Source: SYAC01 sp046048055 (GTDB taxonomy: Bacteria > Planctomycetota > Phycisphaerae > Phycisphaerales > SM1A02). Taken from it: a DNA stretch of 54,950 nucleotides. Shown piece after piece: positions 49,769-54,950 of this stretch (position 1 is its first letter; every line of letters begins with the position of its first letter). Location: NCBI GenBank assembly GCA_046048055.1, contig JBJOGW010000066.1, positions 1-54,950 on the forward strand. Reading direction: 5' to 3'. The notes under the pieces were generated by a model. That model was not told the origin of the DNA, made no database searches, and saw only the letters and a program-made list of their open reading frames with translations. Made by a program: the position numbers and the translations under genes.

Positions 49769-50673
49769 GCCACCGCCGTGGCGGCTTCACGCTGGTCGAG
49801 TTGCTCGCCGTGATCGGGATCCTGGTCACGCTGGCCACGCTGACGGCCATGAGCGTGCAGCGCATCGGCAAGGACACCCGTCTCACCCGCGCCACCAACA
49901 CGTTGCTGAATGTGCTGGAGACGGCCCGCACGAGGGCCATCCGCGAGCACAAGCCGATGCTGGTGGCGTTCGTGGTGAACGTGGAGCGGGCTGGACCCGA
50001 TCCCGCGGACCCGATCCGCAAGCAGTGGACCGAGGCGGTGATCGGCCGTCTCGAGGAGGCACTGGTGCGTCAGGAGAACGCCAGCAACGATCCCACGCGG
50101 CAGAACTACATCGACCGATTCGAGCCGCATCCCGACTTCCAGCCGGTCCGGTTCGCCGAAGGCATCAAGATCGCGGGTCCTCGAACCGACTTCGACCAGG
50201 ACAACGTCTGGATCACGCAGCCCGAACTGCTCAACCAGGAGCATGGACGGATGATCGGGGTGCTGTTCGGTCCCGATGGGGCGCTGCTCACGCGCCTTCC
50301 CGGTGGCGGGCTGGCCAACGCGGGCTATTACCGCAGCGCGGTGATGGACATGGATCGCGACGGCGAGCAGCGTGAGCCCGACAGCAGCGAGGGTGCGGCC
50401 CGCTACTTCGCCTACGACGACCTCGAGGACGAGAGCAGCGTGCAGTACTGCCAGTTTCTGGCCGTCTTCGACGACAAGACCGCCCGAGAGACCTATGACC
50501 CGGCCAACTGGCGGGGTTCCGCTGGCGGTGCCTACCAGGCCGGTGCGGACTGCAGCACCTACGGGGCCGGCCAGGAGCGGATGCGCTGCGAGCAGAGCCG
50601 TTACATCAACCAGTTCGCCGACCGCATCTTCATCAACCGCAACACCGGTCGGGCCGAGGTTCGCCAGCGATGA
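49765..50673 (+). CDS. GspH/FimT-like pseudopilin
   Basis: A 302-residue protein. MSHRRGG|FTLVELLAVIGI has Gly at -1 and Glu5. The helix continues into LTRATNTLLNVLETARTRAI followed by REHKPMLVAFVV, the layout of GspH/FimT minor pilins (helix, then R-A-x-A-I-x-x, then strands). GspH is about 170 residues, so this is nearly twice as long; the extra part is Asp/Gln-rich with no known domain. Cys residues near the end (YGAGQERMRCEQSRYINQF) could form a disulfide. ATGA overlaps on both sides. Confidence 0.82.
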   Translation: MSHRRGGFTLVELLAVIGILVTLATLTAMSVQRIGKDTRLTRATNTLLNVLETARTRAIREHKPMLVAFVVNVERAGPDPADPIRKQWTEAVIGRLEEALVRQENASNDPTRQNYIDRFEPHPDFQPVRFAEGIKIAGPRTDFDQDNVWITQPELLNQEHGRMIGVLFGPDGALLTRLPGGGLANAGYYRSAVMDMDRDGEQREPDSSEGAARYFAYDDLEDESSVQYCQFLAVFDDKTARETYDPANWRGSAGGAYQAGADCSTYGAGQERMRCEQSRYINQFADRIFINRNTGRAEVRQR

Positions 50674-52154
50674 GGCGAGGCTTCACCCTGGTCGAGCTGA
50701 TCCTGGCCATCTTCATCCTGGGCATCGGGATGATCAGCGTGGCGGCGCTCTTTCCCGCCGGTATCGCCCAGCAACAGGCCAGCGAGGACGAGGTGTACGG
50801 ACCGTTGGTGGCCAAGCACGCGTTCGACCTGCTGCGGAGTCGGCTGGCGCAGGACGACTTCGGCACCTTCGAGGAATTCACCCCTCCGGGCAGCGGTGCC
50901 GTGGTCCGGGACCCGGTGCCCATCAACCGCACCTTCCCCAATCCCGTGCAGGACGGCGTGGTCCGTCCCACAACGCTCACCGGCGACTGGAGCTGGAAGC
51001 GGCCGGGCATCAGCGTGGCGGACGATCCGGGTACCGCCGACATCGACGAGAAGGGCATGGTGGACGTGTTCAGCCTGCTCTACAACCGCAGGTCCAACGG
51101 GCGCCCCGTGCCTGCCGGGCAGTACGACGCGCCGCAGGTGGGGGTGTCGGACCTGCTGACCGAGTTTCCTCGCGGCATTCCGTATGTGAGCGACCAGGCG
51201 CACCGGTTGTTCGGCATCCCCTTCAACCGCGCCCGTTACGACGAGCAGCGAAACGTGACCCAGGCCAACTATGCGTGGCTGGTGCCCAACGGCACGGGGT
51301 TTCCAGCGGTCGGCGATGCGGGCAACCAGCAGAACGCGGCGATGGAGCCCGGGGTGTTCTTCACCCAGCGTGAGCGCTACTGGCCCATGCCCAACGTGGC
51401 GGTGGGTCCGATCCCGCCGCCGCAGTACGTGTGGGACTGCATGTTCCGGAGGTTCGGCGGACGCGTGCAGGTGGCCGTGTTCGTGTATCGCGTGGGAAAC
51501 CTGAACGGACTGCGCGGGGGCAACCCCCAGACCCAGACGCCCTACGCGGTGTCCAAGGTGACCACCAACCTGGATCCGGACTTTGGCTCGGAGATCGCCG
51601 CGTTTCCCTCGGTGCCGCAGTGGGCGAGTTCGCGGCCGGGTTCCCCGGGCAATCTGCGGCGGGTCGACGGCACCAGTGCAGGCCGAAAGTGGGGGGCCGG
51701 AGGGCTGGATGAGCAGGTGGGATCCACCATCAATCCCTCGTTGTACGGGGTGGGACGCGACGACAGCAGCGTTCCGGGCACCGAGCCGCTCCCGGCCGCA
51801 GCGAACACCGACGATCCTGCCGTGATCGGGCTGAACTTCGGCGACGGCTGGCAGGCGCCAGGACAGTGGTTCGTGGACTTCTTCGGCAACGTGCACCGGG
51901 TCGTGGCAGGCAGACGAACCCGAGCCGACGGCCCCGTGACGCTGGCCAAGCCGGTTCCGCGACAGCCTTATGGCGACGTGCTGGTGGACCTGCACAGCCG
52001 GCGATTTGGCCAGTTCGACACCGATGCGCTGGTTGCCTCGCCACGCTCCGGTGGCGACTCCCTGGACGGCATCCAGGACGTGTGGTTCGTTCCCTTGCAG
52101 GACTCCAATGGCAACGACCTCACCCCGGTCTACGTGGCGATCGAGGAGCTCTGA
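50670..52154 (+). CDS. GspI/PilV-like pseudopilin, enlarged
   Basis: A 494-residue protein. MRRG|FTLVELILAIFILGIG followed by MISVAALFPAGIAQQQASED is the PilV/GspI pattern (I-L-x-I-G near the helix middle). GspI is about 125 residues; here a 430-residue Pro/Gly/Asn-rich extracellular part follows with no recognised domain. Position between the GspH-like and GspJ-like genes supports the call. A 3-bp gap precedes the next gene, the only non-overlap in this run. Confidence 0.82.
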   Translation: MRRGFTLVELILAIFILGIGMISVAALFPAGIAQQQASEDEVYGPLVAKHAFDLLRSRLAQDDFGTFEEFTPPGSGAVVRDPVPINRTFPNPVQDGVVRPTTLTGDWSWKRPGISVADDPGTADIDEKGMVDVFSLLYNRRSNGRPVPAGQYDAPQVGVSDLLTEFPRGIPYVSDQAHRLFGIPFNRARYDEQRNVTQANYAWLVPNGTGFPAVGDAGNQQNAAMEPGVFFTQRERYWPMPNVAVGPIPPPQYVWDCMFRRFGGRVQVAVFVYRVGNLNGLRGGNPQTQTPYAVSKVTTNLDPDFGSEIAAFPSVPQWASSRPGSPGNLRRVDGTSAGRKWGAGGLDEQVGSTINPSLYGVGRDDSSVPGTEPLPAAANTDDPAVIGLNFGDGWQAPGQWFVDFFGNVHRVVAGRRTRADGPVTLAKPVPRQPYGDVLVDLHSRRFGQFDTDALVASPRSGGDSLDGIQDVWFVPLQDSNGNDLTPVYVAIEEL

Positions 52155-52157
52155 ACC

Positions 52158-54119
52158 ATGCCCCGTCGCGCCTTCACCCTTGTCGAACTCATGGTCAGCA
52201 TCCTGGTGCTGCTGGCCATCATCGCCGCCACGGCCCGCATCTTCGGCGCGACCAGCAAGGTGAGCACCATCGGCGAGGCCAACGCCGACCTGCAGACGCT
52301 GGCCACGGCCGTGGAACGCACCATTCGCAGGGACATCGCCCGCATCCATCGCCAGGGTTTCCTGGTGATCCAGTGCGTGGCCGTGCGCAACGACGTGCAC
52401 CGGTTTCAGGGTTGGCCTGCCGGCGGGGTGACGCCGCCGCTGCTGGACCCCACCAAGCCCGCGGACGAGTTCATCCGCTGCGATCAGGTGTGCTTCATCA
52501 CGCAGGGGCAGGAGCCCAGCAAGAACTTCGAGGGTTCGGGCGAGGGCAGCGTGGTCGGGCGACAGTCGGGTTTCAGCGTGGAGACCTATCGCGGCGATCC
52601 GCTGGTGCTGAACACCGAGAGTGGGGCATGGGAGCATTTCGTGCGTCTTGGCCACGGCGTGCAGTTCCCGCAGCTGGTCACCGATCCGCTGCAGTCCACG
52701 CGACGGCCGGACGCGGACCTGTTCCAGTACCCGCAGGGGCAGGGGCCCACGGTGCCGTGGACCTGGCAGCCGCCGGGGCAGCCGCGACTCACGTTCGCCT
52801 ACTACCACACGTCGGCCGAGCCCAATCCCAACCGGATCTCGGGTTCGCAGCCCGAGGCGCGTCGGTGGACGCTCTCCCGCCAGTCCGTGCTGCTGGCCGA
52901 TGACGGCGGCACCGGTGACGGCGGACCGCTGTTCTATCGCAAGAGCAACTTCGGCGACGATCCGGCCAACAGCGTGCCCAGCCTGGCCCAGCGTGACACC
53001 GCGATCAAGGCCGTCTACACCCCAATCACCCTTCGAGAGTGGATCCCGGAAGGCCAGATCTACCCCGATCGCCGGATGATGACATCCCGAGCGGATATCG
53101 CGGCCACCAGTCGTGTGGATCTGAAGACCTTCCTGGAGACCGGGCGTGACCTGGGTGCCCTGAACGGCGCCACGCTGCCCTGGAATGTGGAGAGCCGTCC
53201 CGCCGGGTCCCCAGACGGCGAGGTGCGCGAGCGACTGCTCAACACGCTCTTTGGCGCAGCCGTGACCGGGGAGACCATGCGTGGCATGTGGGGTTGGCCG
53301 CGTGGCGAGCGCACCGCCCCCAGCATGGACCGCACCGACCTGATGACCGTGGCCAACACGCTGGTGGGCAACTGCAGCTTCTTCCAGGTGGACTGGACCT
53401 GGTCCGAGGGCTCGGGCCGCCAACTCACGGCGGATGCCACGCCCATGGTGGCCGATGCGCCGCCGCAGCAGGGCCAGCCCAACGCGTTGGCCGATGTGCC
53501 GATGCCGGGCGTGATGCTGAGCAACTGGCCGGCACCCGTGCCGGGCTTCACGGGACGCATCACGCTCACGCCAGGCGTCACCCCCAAGGTGCCGTGGTTC
53601 GGCCTTCCGGACAGCCTGTTCCCGCCGCGGCAGCGAAGCGGTGTGACCATGCTGGCCGGCGCGTTGCCCACCGATCGGCCACGCTCGCTCCCCTCCAGCC
53701 AGAGTCCGGGAGGGCAGGGCAGCTACGCCACGCCCATCCGCATCCTGCGCGAGTCGCGCTCGGCCGAGGTGAATGCCGGCGAGGCGCAGGACAGCGACCT
53801 GGTCACGGTGGGGGTGGTGGCCCCACCCATCGACCCGATCCGAATCGAGGACGGCACTGGCCTGAAGCGACCGTTCGGCACGAGCGTTCCGGTGTACGTG
53901 TACAGGGCCACGTTCGGCTTCAACGGCGATCGTGCCGTGAACGTGATCGACCGGCGCACGGGCGACACCTCGATCCGCAGGAGGCAGATGAACCTGGACT
54001 ACACACCGTGGCCCACCGCGCTTCGGTTCACCTTCACGCTGCATGATCCCAAGGTGTCGACCCAGAACGGCCGCACCTACCAGTTCATCGTCGACGTTCC
54101 GCAACCCGTCACCCCATGA
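52158..54119 (+). CDS. GspJ/PilW-like pseudopilin, enlarged
   Basis: A 653-residue protein starting MPRRA|FTLVELMVSILVLLA with Ala at -1. The long helix passes into IGEANADLQTLATAVERTIRRDIARI, as in GspJ/PilW (helix, then R-x-D-I). The usual size is about 200 residues. The extra 450 residues include Trp/Pro-rich stretches (VPWTWQPPGQPRLTFAYYHT) and a strand-rich end (TALRFTFTLHDPKVS, TYQFIVDVPQPV). The stop overlaps the next ATG. Confidence 0.8.
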   Translation: MPRRAFTLVELMVSILVLLAIIAATARIFGATSKVSTIGEANADLQTLATAVERTIRRDIARIHRQGFLVIQCVAVRNDVHRFQGWPAGGVTPPLLDPTKPADEFIRCDQVCFITQGQEPSKNFEGSGEGSVVGRQSGFSVETYRGDPLVLNTESGAWEHFVRLGHGVQFPQLVTDPLQSTRRPDADLFQYPQGQGPTVPWTWQPPGQPRLTFAYYHTSAEPNPNRISGSQPEARRWTLSRQSVLLADDGGTGDGGPLFYRKSNFGDDPANSVPSLAQRDTAIKAVYTPITLREWIPEGQIYPDRRMMTSRADIAATSRVDLKTFLETGRDLGALNGATLPWNVESRPAGSPDGEVRERLLNTLFGAAVTGETMRGMWGWPRGERTAPSMDRTDLMTVANTLVGNCSFFQVDWTWSEGSGRQLTADATPMVADAPPQQGQPNALADVPMPGVMLSNWPAPVPGFTGRITLTPGVTPKVPWFGLPDSLFPPRQRSGVTMLAGALPTDRPRSLPSSQSPGGQGSYATPIRILRESRSAEVNAGEAQDSDLVTVGVVAPPIDPIRIEDGTGLKRPFGTSVPVYVYRATFGFNGDRAVNVIDRRTGDTSIRRRQMNLDYTPWPTALRFTFTLHDPKVSTQNGRTYQFIVDVPQPVTP

Positions 54120-54950
54120 TCGACCCACGCCCACCATCCCGTCGCGGCAACGCCCTGGTGCTGGTCAGCGCCATGCTGGTCCTGCTCACGCTGATCGCGG
54201 CCGCCTACCTGAGCCGAACGCGCACGCAGCGGATCACGGCGGCCGCCATCCAGGAGACGGCCGGTGAGAGTCGTCGCGCCGAGACCATCGGCAAGCAGCT
54301 GGCCACCGAGATCGCGCAGCACCTGTTCGTGCGCCCGATCGATCCGGTGGGCGCCGCCAACTACGTCGGTGGCGACAGCGCGGGCAATCGCCTTCCGCCT
54401 CCGCCCGAGGCGGTGCGGTACGGCATCGAGAGCGTGCCCCCGCGCCAGGGCAGCACCTCGCCGGCGGACCGGCAGCAGAACGCGGTGAGCCCGGCGTTGG
54501 CAGGCAACCGCGAACCCGGCAGCCCTCAGCGCATCGTTGGCGGCGCGGACGGGTTTCCGGATGGCTACAACTTTGCGCCATACGCGGTGATCCCGTGGAC
54601 CAACTGGCCCGACTTTCAGTTTCCCACGCCCACGCCTGCCGCTGGGAGCACCAGCAACGCCGGACTCTGGTGGGTGCAGGGGTTCGGGGCCACGCAGAAC
54701 GCGATGACCGGCAACATCTACGGCAATCCGCCGGGCAATCCCGGATTCGGTGACACGCGTTGGTTGCGCAGCTCCGAGCCGGTGCGTGCCGTGGACCTGG
54801 GCCAGCCCGGACAGCGCAACCTGGCCGCAACGCCCGGCGGCGCGTTCTTCAGCCACTGGCCGCATCTCTCGTGGATTGCAGCCCCGTGGAATGGCTACCG
54901 GCTGGTCACCGACCTGGCGGACATCGAGGGAAGCCTGCGACAGGGTGGCC
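54116..54950 (+). CDS. GspK/PilX-like minor pseudopilin (partial, runs off the window)
   Basis: Open frame from ATG 54116 (ATGA overlap) to the window end, 278 complete codons with no stop. It starts MIDPRPPSRRG|NALVLVSAM followed by LVLLTLIAAAYLSRTRTQRI. Gly precedes the helix, but Glu5 is absent, as in GspK and many PilX N-termini. The helix leads into a Gly/Pro/Asn-rich region (NIYGNPPGNPGFGDTRWLRS). As the last of a G-G-G-H-I-J-K order it is the likely tip component; the size of the missing part is unknown. Confidence 0.75.
   Translation, partial: MIDPRPPSRRGNALVLVSAMLVLLTLIAAAYLSRTRTQRITAAAIQETAGESRRAETIGKQLATEIAQHLFVRPIDPVGAANYVGGDSAGNRLPPPPEAVRYGIESVPPRQGSTSPADRQQNAVSPALAGNREPGSPQRIVGGADGFPDGYNFAPYAVIPWTNWPDFQFPTPTPAAGSTSNAGLWWVQGFGATQNAMTGNIYGNPPGNPGFGDTRWLRSSEPVRAVDLGQPGQRNLAATPGGAFFSHWPHLSWIAAPWNGYRLVTDLADIEGSLRQGG

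Noticed and set aside
50601..54137. Open frame of 1178 codons on the minus strand opposite the pseudopilin genes
   Set aside because: High-GC antisense shadow: His/Arg/Gly-rich with no domain, and it lies opposite several clear pseudopilin genes with ATGA overlaps.
1..54950. Mobile elements, prophage genes, CRISPR arrays, rRNA or a second tRNA
   Set aside because: No transposase or integrase motifs, no spaced direct repeats and no rRNA-like sequence were seen; only the tRNA-Leu forms a full cloverleaf.

Overview
The window reads as chromosomal DNA of a high-GC (roughly two thirds G+C by eye) member of the Planctomycetota, most likely class Phycisphaerae. The pointers are a PVC-group small basic protein gene (12287-12532), a secreted protein ending in dockerin-like D-x-D-x-N-G-x-V-D repeats (20599-22923), a Tat-exported Gfo/Idh/MocA oxidoreductase, and a row of pseudopilin genes with RR(A/G)FTLVEL starts. 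The taxonomic call is inference; there is no rRNA to confirm it. Coding density is very high. Neighbouring genes often overlap by ATGA or GTGA, and no gene-free stretch exceeds about 170 bp. I see no insertion sequence, prophage, CRISPR array or other mobile element.

Layout. 1-4561 (+): end of a MoxR ATPase, DUF58 protein, BatA/VWA membrane protein, a TPR protein fused to a YggX iron-trafficking domain, and class 1 dihydroorotate dehydrogenase. 4569-8076 (-): TPR protein, RecX, lipoprotein, rhodanese, CdsA and a coiled-coil zinc-ribbon protein. 8128-17104: housekeeping and hypothetical genes on both strands (lipoproteins, endonuclease III, AcpS, small basic protein, aminotransferase, ThiG/ThiS, NhaD-type antiporter). 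17166-25061 (+): exported proteins, namely an NHL propeller with a YtkA-like tail, a di-heme peroxidase, a choice-of-anchor B/dockerin protein, a SUMF1-type protein and a Gfo/Idh/MocA oxidoreductase.

24946-37374 is the most striking region. It is a chemosensory cluster collinear with the Wsp surface-sensing pathway of pseudomonads: MCP, CheW, CheR-TPR, CheW, CheA-REC, CheB, response regulator. The WspR-like receiver carries a PP2C/SpoIIE-type phosphatase instead of the GGDEF diguanylate cyclase. An HD-GYP c-di-GMP phosphodiesterase gene heads the CheW-to-ApbE run, and a translationally coupled ApbE flavin transferase closes it. The predicted output is therefore partner-switching (serine phosphatase) control, with c-di-GMP turnover supplied by the HD-GYP protein. 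An RMD1/DUF155 gene lies on the opposite strand inside the cluster.

37400-40656 (-): tRNA-Leu(UAA) with an unusual elbow, glucose-6-phosphate dehydrogenase, 6-phosphogluconate dehydrogenase and a stand-alone CoaB. 40741-54950 (+): a type IV pilus/type II secretion locus. It holds two GspE/PilB-type ATPases, both with MshEN-like N-terminal motifs, flanking PilT, then PilC/GspF and seven pseudopilin-like genes in G-G-G-H-I-J-K order. Several pseudopilins are much larger than usual, and two are tandem paralogues with a nearly identical 60-bp block. The last gene runs off the window. The Wsp-like cluster and the pilus/secretion locus could be linked through c-di-GMP, because MshEN domains are known c-di-GMP sensors; that link is inference.
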